Of a stretch of DNA of 64,000 nt, positions 29,834 through 41,242 are shown piece after piece. The DNA lies in contig NZ_CP113088.1 in the NCBI RefSeq assembly GCF_026625145.1, positions 1,715,501-1,779,500 on the forward strand, given 5' to 3'. The stretch comes from Lacinutrix neustonica (GTDB taxonomy: Bacteria > Bacteroidota > Bacteroidia > Flavobacteriales > Flavobacteriaceae). The notes below the pieces were generated by a model. That model was not told where the DNA came from. It worked only from the letters and a program-made list of their open reading frames with translations, and did no database searches. A program made the position numbers and the translations under genes. Positions within the stretch are counted from its first letter, which is position 1. Every line of letters begins with the position of its first letter.

Positions 29834-32015
29834 TTAATCCTTCTTTAAAGTTACAACGACCTTTGTTCCCCTGTCTCCTTTTACTTGATAATCTGAAAGG
29901 AACACACCTACCCTATCTTTATACATTTCATTTAAAATGGACACTCGCTTTTTAATATTACCCATGCCTTTAGGGTTGTGCTTTTGTTGATTTTCAGTTT
30001 TTAAGGCTTGAGACTTTTTCTCGTCCAATACCGTTGTCGGAAATGGTTATAGCGATTTCATCCTCCCCTGTTTTAACTATCGCAATGTCTAAAAAGCCTT
30101 TTTCTTTTTTGTAACGTAACCCGTGCCATACAGCATTCTCAATATAAGGTTGTAACAACATGGGTGGAATTTTATAATTGTCAATAGCGATAGTCTTATC
30201 GACCGAAATATTATAATCAAATTTGTCTTGAAATCTAAAATGCTCTAATTTAGTGTATAATTCTAGTAATTCTATTTCCTTTTGTAACGGAATAAAATCT
30301 TCCTCACTATTTTCTAAAACCGCACGCATAAGCTTAGAAAAATCACTCAAATATTTGTTGGCGGTCCGTTCATCGTTTGAGGCAATAAAACTATTTACCG
30401 AGTTTAGTGCATTGAAAATAAAGTGCGGATTCATCCGGCTACGCAGCGATTTTAATGCGAGTAGATTATTCGCCAATTTTTGCTGTTTTATATACTTATA
30501 CATTAAATAAGCCGTTAACAATAAGAGTAATAAACCGCCAATAAGTGAATATATAATTATTTTCTGATTCTTATTTTGTTCAATATTGAGCTGGTATTTC
30601 CCTTCCGATAATTCCCTGTCTTTTTCTAAAGAAACGATACGGTTTTGATTTTCAGCAATCCTTTTAGCATATCTTGCGGCTTGGGCTATCTCTTGATTTT
30701 TTTTAACATATAGCTCCTCAACAGACGCGGTGTATGCCTTGTAGGTTTCGTAGGCCTTCTCATAGTTCCCAGTCACATCATATACTTCAGACAACTTTCT
30801 TTTAGCGTCCTTCACGACGACTAAGTCCTCTCGCTTATCTGCTTCAGCAATACTTTTTTCTAAATATGGAATGGCTTCCACGTAGTTCTTTTGAAGAAAT
30901 AAGGCGTTGCCTATTTTATAGTTTTGCTTTTGCGTTGTAAAATCACTTTCGTTGTCTACAGCAGCTTCTGTTTCTATATCTCGTATATCAAGAATAGCTT
31001 CCTCCCTTAGCTTAATCTCATCGTCATATTCCGCTTTAGAATTGTTGAAGTCGGCCACCTTTATTTTTTCTTCAACAGAACGTTTTTTGTTTTGTTTTGA
31101 AGCCAAGTTGAGTGAATTACTATAAAAAGCTTTGGCTTCTTTTATGCTTCCACTGGCATCAAAAGTTTGCGCAATTTTGGAGTTCAAGTCGGTGACTTTG
31201 GGTGTTATTAAATGTTGCTGCGCAAGGTTTAAACCTTCATTGTAAGTTGCAATGGCTTTTTTGTAGTCATTCATTTTAAAATAAACATCTCCTAATCCTT
31301 CAAATAATTCTACTTTTTGGTAATTAGATAATTCATTCTTATTGAGTGTTTTGTAAATAGCCACACTTTCCTGATAATTATTATTGTACATATACGCCTC
31401 ACCCAACTTAAGTTTTACCTTATTAGACTGGAAACTATTTAAGCTAATACGGTAGTTAGACACTGCGAGATCGTACTGTTTCCAATACATATTTACATCA
31501 CCCAATACTTCAAAAGCCTGTGCATTTTCTTTAACAGAACTGCTGTTTTTTATACTCTCAATAATAAATCGCATACTTTTTTCGGCTGAAATTTTTTTGT
31601 ATGCGGTTGCTGAGTCAATTAATTTATGAAATGAATTTGTTTTCTTAGATTTGAAAAGACTATCATCACTAGGCACTTTTCGAGGCATGACATCTACAGT
31701 AATAGAGGCGTCATTTTGAATGATGTAATAGATGGTTTCAAAATCTTCATGTGATATGATCAGCTCATCGCCCTTTTTAGCTTTAATTCGAAATTCACCA
31801 GCCAAATTTGAAGAAGTATAGGCGCCTCCATTAACTTGGATGTTTACACCATTAACCGGTTTATAAGTGTCATTTTCTCGCACAAAACCGCTCACCGAAA
31901 AATAAAGGTCTCGGGCGCGATTACCACGTTTTTCTGTTTCTGTACTTTGAGCCATTAAAACACTTTGGCCGCATAACAAAAATAGAAGATAGAGATAGGT
32001 TATAATTTGTTTCAT
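29834..32015 (-). CDS. TPR-containing sensor histidine kinase (LytS-like), one frame shift
   Basis: It is a 726-residue membrane kinase after repair. Signal peptide 1-22, a carboxypeptidase-regulatory-like fold (about 35-115), a series of TPR repeats (about 130-450), a coiled-coil, one membrane segment (about 488-506, IIYSLIGGLLLLLLTAYLMY), then a His_kinase domain with phospho-acceptor in RMNPHFIFNALNSV and a GHKL ATPase (IENAVWHGLRY; ISDNGIG). The frame is shifted at 30019-30023: the coding strand GGACGAGAAAAAG has one base too many before KKSQALKTENQQ. The site resembles a damaged CCAGA (TCTCGT, as in murI), though less certainly. The cognate regulator follows. Confidence 0.88.
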
Positions 32016-32219
32016 CTTTAATTTCTATGCGATAAACTTACACCCTTTAATTGGCATATTAAAATACCATTTTATTAAATCTCGTATAAAATATTATTTA
32101 TTCCCCTTGTTTACTCATTGATAATTGAGTTCTACTCATTCTTCTCTAGCGTTCACTCATTGTCGATTTTTTCTATTAAACATTGATCATAAATTTACCT
32201 CTAATCTAAAAAAGACATC

Positions 32220-33236
32220 ATGAAAATAAAAATGTATTTACTATTGGTAATGTTGAGCACATTGGCCTCTGCACAAATTAAAGGCAATGCTCCTACTATA
32301 TCAAGACAGAATGTGATGAGTAGTACCTATCTCGCTAACCCACAATCATATGGTAATGCTATTACTAACTTTAGACAACAACCATTAGTCCCAAATGCTA
32401 ACATTACTATTGATGTAAAAGCACTTAATAATGTCGTTGCAGATGCTTACACGGCTGTTTTTAATATGGTTCAAATTGGAGAGACCAGTGAACAGACTAA
32501 TAATTTAATGACTGAGCGTGTGAATAAGGTTAAAATAGAATTAATGGCTCACGGTATAAATGACAACGACATTGTCATTGATGTTATTTCCTTTGTGCCG
32601 GCTTACGAGACGGTTGTTGAAAACAAATTATTTAGCAAAAAATACAATGAAGTTCCTGTGGGCTTTGAATTACAACAAAACATTCATGTGAAGTTTACCA
32701 AAGTCAATCAATTTGAAAAAATCCTGTCGGCTTGTGCCAACAATGAAATCTACAACTTAGTAAAAGTCGATTATTTTATTAATGACATTAAAGCGGTTTA
32801 CACGACTTTAAGAATGGAAATATTAAAAGCACTACAAGAAAAGCAACAATTTTACAAAGACATGGGTTTCGATTTAAGTCTTTATAAACCTATGATTGCT
32901 GATACAAAATATTGCTATTTCCCGAAAGAATTTTACAAAAACTACCAAGCTTTTAACTGTATTTCATTAGAAGCTATAAAGAAAAGCAAAGGGGTACTCA
33001 CCGCAAAAGAACAAACCGCTTATTATTACGAGCCCTTATCATTTAAAGAATATGATGTGGTTTTAAACCCTGCTATTGTTGAACCTGTTATTCAAGTAGG
33101 CATGGAGATAAAATTACAATACATAGAAAAGCAAAAAAGCGAACAACCTAAAGAAAAAGAGGTGATTAAAAACAGATTTTTTATGGTATCAGATGAAGGG
33201 AACATTAACATCACAGAATTAAAATTAGAACAATAA
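32220..33236 (+). CDS. SIMPL (DUF541) domain exported protein
   Basis: It is a 338-residue protein with a signal peptide (1-18, ASAQI) and a SIMPL/DUF541 domain from about residue 65 (ITIDVKALNNVVADAYTAVFNMVQIGET) to 275. The family is periplasmic or outer-membrane; function is unknown. The next gene, a VWA lipoprotein, starts 5 bases after its stop, so the pair is likely one transcript and may act together. It is divergent from the sensor kinase gene. The frame is intact. Confidence 0.82.
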   Translation: MKIKMYLLLVMLSTLASAQIKGNAPTISRQNVMSSTYLANPQSYGNAITNFRQQPLVPNANITIDVKALNNVVADAYTAVFNMVQIGETSEQTNNLMTERVNKVKIELMAHGINDNDIVIDVISFVPAYETVVENKLFSKKYNEVPVGFELQQNIHVKFTKVNQFEKILSACANNEIYNLVKVDYFINDIKAVYTTLRMEILKALQEKQQFYKDMGFDLSLYKPMIADTKYCYFPKEFYKNYQAFNCISLEAIKKSKGVLTAKEQTAYYYEPLSFKEYDVVLNPAIVEPVIQVGMEIKLQYIEKQKSEQPKEKEVIKNRFFMVSDEGNINITELKLEQ

Positions 33237-33241
33237 AACTT

Positions 33242-34408
33242 ATGAAAACAATTTCTAAAATGAGCTTAATTTTGCTCACCGTATGCAGTATAACCGCTTG
33301 CAATGCCAATAACAAAAAACAAAAGGAGACTTTTGCTTTAAATGAAATAGCGAAAACAGGCACACATAAAACTAACAAACAATACGTTAAAGTAGCACTG
33401 TTATTAGACACCAGTAATAGTATGGACGGTCTAATAGATCAAGCTAAAGCACAACTTTGGGAGATTGTAAACGAGTTATCCTATGCGAAATGTAACGAGA
33501 AGAAACCTAATTTGCTCATTGCCCTTTACGAATACGGTAATGCGAGACTAAATGCTAACGACGGTTATGTGCGTCAAGTTCTAGCTTTTAGTAGTGATTT
33601 AGATGAAATTTCTAAACAGCTGTTTTCTTTGACTACTAACGGTGGTGATGAATATTGCGGTTACGTTATTAACACGGCTTTAGATCAATTAGAGTGGGAT
33701 GATAACCCTGACGATCTGAAATTTATTTTTATCGCTGGAAATGAACCTTTTACTCAGGGTAAGATTAATTACAAAGATGCGGCTAAGCGTGCACACAACA
33801 AAGACATTACAGTAAACACTATTTTTTGTGGTAACTACGCCCAAGGCCTTTCTAGTTTTTGGAAGGATGGCGCAGATTTAGCACATGGAGATTATATGGC
33901 TATTGATCACAATCAAGAAACCGTGCATATTTCTACTCCTTATGATGACATTATTTTAAAAGAAAACAAAAAATTAAACGAAACCTATGTCGCTTACGGA
34001 AAAATAGGGAGAGAAAAAATGAATTTACAGGCAGAACAAGACACCAATGCTGAGGCGTATAGTAGCGCTAATGCAGTAAGTAGAACGGTAAGTAAAAGTT
34101 CACACCTATATAAAAATGCCATATGGGATTTGGTGGATGCATCAAAAGAAACCAGTTTTGATTATAAAAATATTGATAAATCTAAATTACCTGAAGTATT
34201 AAGGAGCAAATCTGAAATGGAAATTAAGACTTACATCTCTCAAAAGAAAGCGCAGCGCGAAACCATTCAAAATAAAATACAAACATTAAACACCAAGCGA
34301 ATGGCCTTTATCCTTGAAGCCAATAAAGGACAGACTAATAACTTAGAACAGGCGATGATTAAAGCTATAAAAACACAAGGAGAGAAGAAGAACTACCATT
34401 GGAAATAA
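33242..34408 (+). CDS. VWA-domain lipoprotein
   Basis: It is a 388-residue lipoprotein (lipobox cysteine C20 in CSITACN) with a von Willebrand factor A domain. The MIDAS metal site is DTSNS at 56-60, with a further Thr/Asp set in LTTNGGDEYCG. The C-terminal third is Lys/Glu-rich and helical. VWA domains bind protein partners through a divalent metal. The gene follows the SIMPL gene by 5 bases. The frame is intact. The two genes end at a strong terminator shared with the convergent subtilase. Confidence 0.87.
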   Translation: MKTISKMSLILLTVCSITACNANNKKQKETFALNEIAKTGTHKTNKQYVKVALLLDTSNSMDGLIDQAKAQLWEIVNELSYAKCNEKKPNLLIALYEYGNARLNANDGYVRQVLAFSSDLDEISKQLFSLTTNGGDEYCGYVINTALDQLEWDDNPDDLKFIFIAGNEPFTQGKINYKDAAKRAHNKDITVNTIFCGNYAQGLSSFWKDGADLAHGDYMAIDHNQETVHISTPYDDIILKENKKLNETYVAYGKIGREKMNLQAEQDTNAEAYSSANAVSRTVSKSSHLYKNAIWDLVDASKETSFDYKNIDKSKLPEVLRSKSEMEIKTYISQKKAQRETIQNKIQTLNTKRMAFILEANKGQTNNLEQAMIKAIKTQGEKKNYHWK

Positions 34409-34434
34409 AAATCACATTAGACCCCTTTGTAAAA

Positions 34435-34462
34435 AAAGCCTCGAGACGTCTCGAGGCTTTCA
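34435..34462. terminator. Bidirectional terminator between VWA and subtilase genes
   Basis: A near-perfect palindrome AAAGCCTCGAGAC / GTCTCGAGGCTTT with A and T runs on either side. It lies between convergent genes. Confidence 0.85.
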
Positions 34463-34496
34463 ATTTATATTGTAAACTTAAATAGTATACATGTGG

Positions 34497-36009
34497 TTAC
34501 TGTACGGCTTGCAGGGCATCAATATTTCCATAGCCAAAACTACCATTCTTATTAGGATAGAAATCTGATGATTGCTTTAATTTATTAAGCACCTGTGTTC
34601 TACTCCATGTTGGGTGTATTGACCATACGAGAGCCGCAATTCCTGCAACTGTTGCAGTTGCTACAGAGGAACCACCGGTGTAACTCCTTTGATTGTCGTA
34701 AAAGCCTAAAACTGGGGGATGTTTACTAGTATCGTTATCTCCTTCCATGATAATAGTGAAATCGATTTTACTTCCACTGTGGCAAGTTTCACATCTTTCA
34801 TAATTGGAGCCATCATCTACACCAGTTACTGCAACAACTTCACTCATAGTCGCAGGAAAAATAACACCAAAACCATTAGTAAAACTCGTAGACGTTCCAC
34901 CAGCTGCGAAAATTAATTTATTTTTACTATACGCATATTTCACTGCATCTTTTATGTTCCCTATAGACCATACATAACCAATAGACATTGAAATAATGTC
35001 CACATCACTTCTATTCGCTAATTCTGTTAATGCTTTAGAAACTCCTTTACGTTCATGGTAGTCGTTTAATAACACATCTTCTGTGGCGCGATAAGCCACT
35101 AAATTTGAATTATATGCTACGCCTACAGGCATGGCATTATCGTTCCTTGGTGCTGCCATCGTTGATGCCATTTGTGTACCATGTCCACATTTATCATGAG
35201 GGCCATCATAATTATTAGACCACCACCAGGCAGAATCTATAAACGTCCCATACTTTTCCACAACCCGTCCAGTAGAATATCCATCGTTTATGCCACCAGC
35301 GTTTAATAGAGATTGCGATTGAGAGACCCCGGTATCAATTAAACCAATAGTAACTCCTGCACCTGTACTATAATTCCAAGCTTGAGGGATGTTGTGCTCG
35401 TAAAAATTCCAAGCCACCTGTGCGTTATTTGGTGCTATAGTACTATAATGTGAGCTATTTATAGACTCTGCTGCTTTGCTACAACCGTGAATCTGAACGC
35501 ATGACATTATCGGTACCGTAATGATTGTATCCGTTGGGCTCTAAATAACGCACGTTTTTTGCTTTTCTTAATGTTTCTATCGTTTTAATATTTTCGACTC
35601 TCACATCTATTACATTAATAATTTCATGTTCCACCACCGTTTCTTTTCCTCGGATATAGTTTTCATGAGTTTCAACAATTTTTAAGATATTATCTTTCTT
35701 TGTTTCTAAGGCTGCCGAACGATTTTCACTATAACTTTCATTTTCGCTACCATAACCTACAGTTAGAATATTATTCCCGTGAATAACTGCACTCCAAAGA
35801 AAATGATCGGACTCGTTTTCCCAATCAAATTCCTGCCCTCTATTGAGTTGTGATTCGATTTCTGCATTAATCTCAGCAATGGTTAATGGCTGGGATTGAT
35901 CAATAGTTTGTTGTTCGATTTCTTTAAAATCATTGGTCGTTTCCTCTGCACAAGAAGACACAATACATACTGCTACTAATAAAAGTAGTTTTGAAAAAAT
36001 GGTTTTCAT
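34497..36009 (-). CDS. S8 subtilisin-like lipoprotein protease, one frame shift
   Basis: It is a 503-residue secreted serine protease after repair. Lipobox cysteine C20 (VSSCAEE), a propeptide-like region (30-170), then the S8 domain with all three catalytic elements: Asp in GLIDTGVS, His in CGHGTQMAS and Ser in SYTGGSSVATATVAG. There is a Cys-pair insertion (ERCETCHSGSK). The frame breaks at 35484-35489: the coding strand reads TCACGGTTG where SDSGCSKAAES needs TCTGGTTG, i.e. CCAGA to CCGTGA with one base gained. The repaired length is 504 codons. Protein or peptide degradation at the cell surface is likely; the substrate is unknown. Confidence 0.88.
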
Positions 36010-36114
36010 TTAATATCATTTAATGGATTAGACCCATAAGATATTAAATATTTAACATTTTTTTGGCATTTAAAATATGAAAATGGTGATTTTTTGTAGG
36101 GAATTTTCTAAAAT

Positions 36115-36402
36115 CTATAGTTTACGACGGATTGAGCCTGTAAAATCCTCAAGATCGTCTTTTACTTTTTTTAGCTCTTCATTGACATCTTTAGTGATGC
36201 TCGTATCTATGCCGTGTTTATCAGCAGATTTTGTGATTTCACTTTTAATGTCATTAGTAGCGTCCTTGAGTGTGCGCATGCCTTTTCCTAACCCGCGGGC
36301 GATTTCTGGAATTTTATCGGCACCAAATACCATAACCACTATAAGTAGTATGACTGCTATTTCTGCGCCGCTGATAAATAAAAAGGTTACTAACTGTATC
36401 AC
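36115..36402 (-). CDS. tatA: Twin-arginine translocation protein TatA/TatE
   Basis: It is a 95-residue protein with one N-terminal membrane helix (about 8-27, SGAEIAVILLIVVMVFGADK), the hinge and amphipathic helix IPEIARGLGKGMRTLKDA, and a charged cytoplasmic tail. It forms the pore of the Tat pathway for folded proteins. tatC is not in the window. Either of the first Met codons could start it. The frame is intact; a bidirectional terminator follows at 36451-36496 on the other side. Confidence 0.92.
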   Translation of the reverse strand: MIQLVTFLFISGAEIAVILLIVVMVFGADKIPEIARGLGKGMRTLKDATNDIKSEITKSADKHGIDTSITKDVNEELKKVKDDLEDFTGSIRRKL

Positions 36403-36450
36403 AGTACAAATATAATAAGTTGTTTTGGGTTTAAATCATTTTCTAAGTTA

Positions 36451-36496
36451 AAAAGAAAAGCCTTTCAAAAAATAAGTTTTGAAAGGCTTTTCTTTT
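36451..36496. terminator. Terminator between ppa and tatA
   Basis: AAAAGAAAAGCCTTTCAAAA / TTTTGAAAGGCTTTTCTTTT arms with a short loop. It is downstream of ppa on the minus strand, ahead of tatA. Confidence 0.85.
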
Positions 36497-36510
36497 GTTG
36501 AAATACTTCA

Positions 36511-37038
36511 CTAGATAGTAAAGTCTCCATTCGCTTTATGCGCACTATTTTCGTAACGCTCGATGCATTTATTTAAAATCTCGTAAGCTTCTTTGGCATC
36601 TCCCCAACCGCCAACATCTACTTTTTTCTTTTCTAAATCTTTGTAAACCTGAAAGAAATGTTCAATTTCTTTAATTTGATGTGGATTCATATCAGATAAA
36701 TCATTTAAACTGTTCCAAATAGGATCACTTACTGGCACACAAATCACTTTTTCATCTGGTCCTTTTTCATCTGCCATATGAAAGACACCAATAGGTTTTA
36801 CCTCTACAACACACATGGGAAATGTTGGTTCCCCTCCCATAACTAAAACATCTAAGGGATCGCCATCTAATGCTAACGTTTCCGGAATAAAACCGTAATC
36901 TGCCGGATACATCATTGAAGAAAACAGCATACGATCGAAACGTATTTTCTTTAAATCAAAATCGTATTCGTATTTGTTTCTACTCCCTTTTGGTATTTCT
37001 ATTAAAACGTCGAACGTTAATTTTCCTGCTGGACTCAT
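36511..37038 (-). CDS. ppa: Inorganic pyrophosphatase (family I)
   Basis: It is a 175-residue soluble enzyme that hydrolyses pyrophosphate to phosphate, driving biosynthetic reactions. Family I signatures: PKGSRNKYEYD near the start and the metal-binding DYGFIPETLALDGDPLDVLV stretch (about 60-79), then DEKGPDEK. The length is standard. The frame is intact. A small hairpin lies in its 5' leader at 37059-37074. Confidence 0.96.
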   Translation of the reverse strand: MSPAGKLTFDVLIEIPKGSRNKYEYDFDLKKIRFDRMLFSSMMYPADYGFIPETLALDGDPLDVLVMGGEPTFPMCVVEVKPIGVFHMADEKGPDEKVICVPVSDPIWNSLNDLSDMNPHQIKEIEHFFQVYKDLEKKKVDVGGWGDAKEAYEILNKCIERYENSAHKANGDFTI

Positions 37039-37058
37039 TGAAAAATTTATTTTTTCAC

Positions 37059-37074
37059 TCCCACGACGGTGGGA
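37059..37074. repeat. Small hairpin in the ppa leader
   Basis: TCCCAC / GTGGGA arms with a 4-base loop, 21 bases before the ppa start. It looks like one of the small palindromes common between genes in this group; it could also be a leader structure. Confidence 0.4.
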
Positions 37075-37188
37075 ATCTTATTTGTTAATACTTAATCCTC
37101 TTAAAAAACCTACTGTTTTTCGGGCTGCAAAAGTACGTAATGATTTAAGTATGGGCAAGAAATATTTTAGTCTTGTTCTGTTGTGATA

Positions 37189-37781
37189 TTACAAATCGAA
37201 ACCTAAAGTAAATTGTAACACTCTGTTTTTAGGTTTTCCATCGTCATACACATCTCCTAAGCCTAAATGGTATCTTGCTCCAATACGTACACCGAATCTG
37301 TTTTAAATCCAACGCCAAAATTCACACCGTAATCAAATTTATTTGGGTTAAACTCCTGAGAAGTATCAAATAAGTTAAACGCGCTATCATACTCCTCTTT
37401 ATGGGAAATAGCTAAACCAATTTGGGGCCCTACTTCAAAAAAGAAATTTTTATTTGGATAAATATTGAAGAGTAAAGGCAGGTTTATATAGTTTACATTT
37501 TGAGTAAATGTTGCGTTATCATTTCTAATTTCATATCCCTGTTGTGAATATTGAAATTCAATTTGCAATGCCAGTACCTCGTTAATAAAAGACTCTCCAT
37601 AAAAACCTACATTAAAGCCATGACGTTGGCCAGTCTCTGCTTCGCCATCATACTTTACTGAAGCTAAATTATAGCCGCCTTTGATACCAAAATTGGATTC
37701 GGTTGTTTTTGCAGCTTTTTGTGCATTTAAACCCATTACTGTTATAAATAAGACCGCTAATACTACTATTTGTTTTTTCAT
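37189..37781 (-). CDS. Outer-membrane beta-barrel protein (PorT-like), one frame shift
   Basis: It is a 197-residue protein after repair. Signal peptide 1-20 (MGLNAQ), then alternating strands with turn motifs (FGIKGGYNLASVKY, FNVGFYGESFIN, LALQIEFQYSQQG and FFFEVGPQIGLAIS), matching the small outer-membrane beta-barrel family of Bacteroidota. The frame breaks at 37292-37295: the coding strand reads GATTCGGTGTACG where SGVRIGARYHLG needs TCTGGT; one base is lost at a CCAGA site. The corrected gene ends GFDL at TAA 37189-37191. Role unknown. Confidence 0.82.
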
Positions 37782-37802
37782 TTTTATTTTTTTTAGTTAC
37801 TA

Positions 37803-38605
37803 TTATTTACCTCCATTTGCTTGTAAATCGGCAATACACTGGGCGTCCAATTGTGGTGCTTGGCTAAGACCAATAAGATTGTCGATACCCGATCCTGTTT
37901 CTGAAGCCCGAACATCAAGCAAGTCTCAACATTGCAATGCTTAGCGTGTTCTGCATCTTCGTGATTGGATTGTAAAGGTGCTCCCAAGTTGGTTAAGCCT
38001 AAAAGGTGCCCGAATTCATGATTAATTACTGTCGTTTCCGGAACCGTTCTATTAGGTTCGAATGCGCTATTACTGAGATTTTTTATCGTTTCTTCATAAA
38101 TTACAAAGGATGTATTTCTATAGGCCGTTCCTAAAACCACGGCACTTCCGTAATTACTAGCGGAGGCGCCATCTGCAAAAAAGGCCCAAACAGCAATCTG
38201 GTTTGTGGTATTAAATTTTGTTCTATTGTTGTCTTCAATACTTCTAATTTCTGCATTGCTATAAGGAGACATTCCTGGTGAAGGAATCCCTCGTTTTTCT
38301 ACGGTAATACCATTAGGCTTATAGGTTCTTTCTTCTAAAAAAAGACACGAAGTTATTAATACTCGCTTGAGCAGGTTCAAAACCTTCAACAAACACGACT
38401 TCAATTATGAGACTGGAAAAGTTCGTATTAGACAGCAGCACTTTAAGAGACGTCCTGTAGCTTGAATATGTGAAGTTGGATTTTCGGTATTGTTATTATT
38501 AACACTGGGGTTGCTATCTTCCTCTTTTGAACATGATAACAGCACTGTAAATAAAAATACTACATATATGACTTTTTTTGGGGTATTATCAAATAAACTC
38601 AGCAA
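37803..38605 (-). CDS. Zinc metalloprotease lipoprotein, three frame shifts
   Basis: It is a 267-residue protein after repair. Lipobox cysteine near residue 25 (TVLLSCSKEED), a Ser/Asn-rich linker, and a metzincin-type active site HEFGHLLGL followed by a downstream His (NHEDAEH), giving HExxHxxG with a zinc-binding third ligand further on. The frame is shifted near 38451-38456 (GGACG where GGAACG fits), at the A7 run 38338-38344 (one base too many) and at 37907-37911 (TTCGGGC where TTCTGGGC is needed, a CCAGA site with one base lost). The total is 268 codons after correction. This is the most damaged gene in the window; the first two shifts do not fit the CCAGA pattern, so real decay is possible. 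Confidence 0.7.
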
Positions 38606-38669
38606 AATTTAAAAAAACACCACTGCTTTTCTGTTTCACAAAACACCTAACATTTAGTATCTATATCTT

Positions 38670-41170
38670 TTAAAAATAAAACCCAAAACTTCCCGTCACC
38701 CCAAACTTTCTAGCGTCCGGATTTGTAATCGGATTAAGGTAATTTCCTCTAAAATTAAAGTCTACTCTTAAGATTTTGAAAATATTCCCAACCCCAACAC
38801 TATATTCATAATACGCTTCTTTGCTTGGTGCGCGATACACTAAACCTGAGGCGTTGATCTCTCGATTCTCTTGAGAAACATCACCCACTACCCCTCTAAA
38901 ACCTAAAATAGCTCTTAAATTATATTTTTTCAAGAAAGGAATACGAGAAAACAATCTGCCGTTAAAATTATGCTCCACATGTAATGTCGCATATTCATCG
39001 GTTACAAATTCATAAAAATCCAATTGAGAAAAGGTGTTGTAAATTGAGAAATAGGTTTGATTTCCAGGTATCACACTCATTAACCCTAACGGAATTTCAC
39101 CATAGGTTCTACCCACCTCAACAGTTGTGGTTAAACGCCCAAAAGCACCAATAGCCCAAGGTTGCAAATATGATACTTGTAATTTTGTGTAATCAAAATC
39201 ACTGCTTAAAATACTTTTATCACCTCTCGGTAACCTGTGCAAATAGTCGTGCAAAATCATCGTTTTTTGTGCGACGCTCAACACCAAAACCTGTCATTTC
39301 ACGTTTTGGGAAATAAGATAGCGATACAGCAGTCTCATATTGTTTCACTTCACTTTCCGTTGTCGTTTGAGCAGCATCAGTATAGTAATCTAGACTGAAG
39401 GTTGGTGATGCAGATTCTAACGTTCTGTAAGTGCCGCTTATTCGTGTTAAAAAATTCCTGAAGGGTTCTGCTTCTATCGCTAATGTAGATAAATTAACAT
39501 TCGTTAATTTATCATTGGTTCCAGTACCAATGACGGAAGAAGAAGCTAAACTTCTACCTAAAACATCGGTTGATGATGTTAAGTTTGCACCTATTTGCTC
39601 GACATCTCTTCTATTTCCTCCTGAGATTATTAATCGGCTTTTCTTGTCTATTAACCATTTCCCTGAAATACCGTACTTGAATTTATTATCCTTGAAACCA
39701 TACGCAGTAAATCCCTCTAAGCGCCATAAATCATTTTGACCAAAATAGGTTCTTCCACCTGCCCTAATTCGAACACCTTCAACATCATTGTATCCAAAAA
39801 CCGAAAACACGGGCCCCACATCTAGATTTAAATCATCAAATTCAATATAACCTGAAGCTAAAATGCTCCCTAAATTATATAAGCTTTTAAATTTTTTGGT
39901 TTGCTTTAAAGAGTCTAGCATGACGTAAACGCCTTTTTCATCTTTACTTAGCTGCTCCATTCTATTCTCTTCCCGAACGCATCGTCTTGATTATAGAGGT
40001 CTTCATCAAAACTATACACTTTCTCCTTATAGAATTTTGGGTCCTTTACTTTATCAAATTGGTAATTATTATATAAAGTTGTTCGTTTTCCATAAATGCC
40101 TTTTGACTTTTCCTTTTTGTTGATAGCAAAGTCCGACATAAAATAATCTCTTTTTATTAAAAAAACAGAATCATTTAAAACTTCAAATTCCTGCTCTATA
40201 TAAATCTCTTTAACCCAGTTAATATTTGCGCTTTTCGAGGCTTGTAGGTTTATGTTCTTAATGGCATACGTCGTATCTGCCACCCAAAAATCGCCTTTAA
40301 ACGTGAGCTCATTTTTTCGTCTTGGATAGTATATAATATTGTAGCACCATTTGTTATCTATAAAAGAACTATCTGCCAAGACATAATTATATACCTGAAT
40401 ACCGGTTCTAGATAGTGGACTCGTGAAGCTCTTATCAAAAAACTTTAAGTAGTTTTCATAGACATCATATTCGCTATATAAATCATCAATAAAGTCTATA
40501 ATAATTTGATTATTACTAAAGCCCGAATTTTTATTACCTTTTAAAATTTCCCGCTTTTCTTTAATCACGTTATCACCATACACTTCGCTCGAAGCCTCGT
40601 TAATAAACATTGGTAAATAGGTTTTACCCGTTACTCTCGAGGTATCCACCTGCTCAAAAACAAATTCCATACCGCGAAACAGCTTACTATTTACAGTGGC
40701 ACTATCAATAGTGTTTAAGTCAAACTCTACCTTTTCGTATTTATCGTACTGATATTGTTTATATTGTTTTAAACCATTACTACGCTTATTGGCCCGATTT
40801 TTCTTAAAATATCTATCGCTGGATTGTTTTTTTTAGGTTGTTTTCCCGTGACTAATATCACTTCATCCAGCGCTGCTGCATCTTCGCTTAAAGTAACATT
40901 GAATTCATAATTCACTTTCTTATCGAGGGTAACGGTTTGTGTTTTATACCCTATAAAAGAAAAAACGACAACATCATAGCTTTCATCGCTTTCTAGATAA
41001 AAGGTTCCGTTTTCATCGGTAATGGTCCCTATACTCGTCCCTTGGAAATAAATGTTGGCGTAAGCAATGGGTGCTTTAGATTCATCGTAAATATGACCAC
41101 TCACTTTCGTTTGAGCTAACGCGGAAAGGCTTCCGAAGCATAAAATGAGTAAAAGGAATTTCAATTTCAT
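38670..41170 (-). CDS. DUF5686 outer-membrane protein with regulatory-like N-domain, three frame shifts
   Basis: It is an 833-residue protein after repair. Signal peptide 1-19 (ALAQ), a carboxypeptidase-regulatory-like domain (20-110, VSGHIYDESKAPIAYANIYFQGTSIGT), then the DUF5686 region and a C-terminal barrel ending GSFGFYF. It is an outer-membrane protein of unknown function, widespread in Bacteroidota. The shifts are all at CCAGA sites: 40793-40797 (AAAATCGGGCC, IWANKR expected, Trp lost base), 39972-39976 (TTCGGGAAG, FWEENRMEQ expected) and 39225-39230 (GTTACCGAGAGG, QVTRGDKS expected, one base gained). The two Trp codons prove that the lost base is T of TCTGG. Confidence 0.88.
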
Positions 41171-41190
41171 AAGTGTTGAATATAAACAAA

Positions 41191-41223
41191 AAACTTCATC
41201 AACAATTATGCTGATGAAGTTTT
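41191..41223. terminator. Terminator after pdhB
   Basis: AAACTTCATCA / TGATGAAGTTT arms with an 11-base loop and T-runs. It lies between the pdhB stop and the DUF5686 start on the minus strand. Confidence 0.8.
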
Positions 41224-41242
41224 AAGTAACCATTTTTAATTT

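Noticed and set aside
31909..31925. GCCCGAGACC in the sensor kinase
   Set aside because: No frame loss around it; the text RGNRARDLYF is acceptable.
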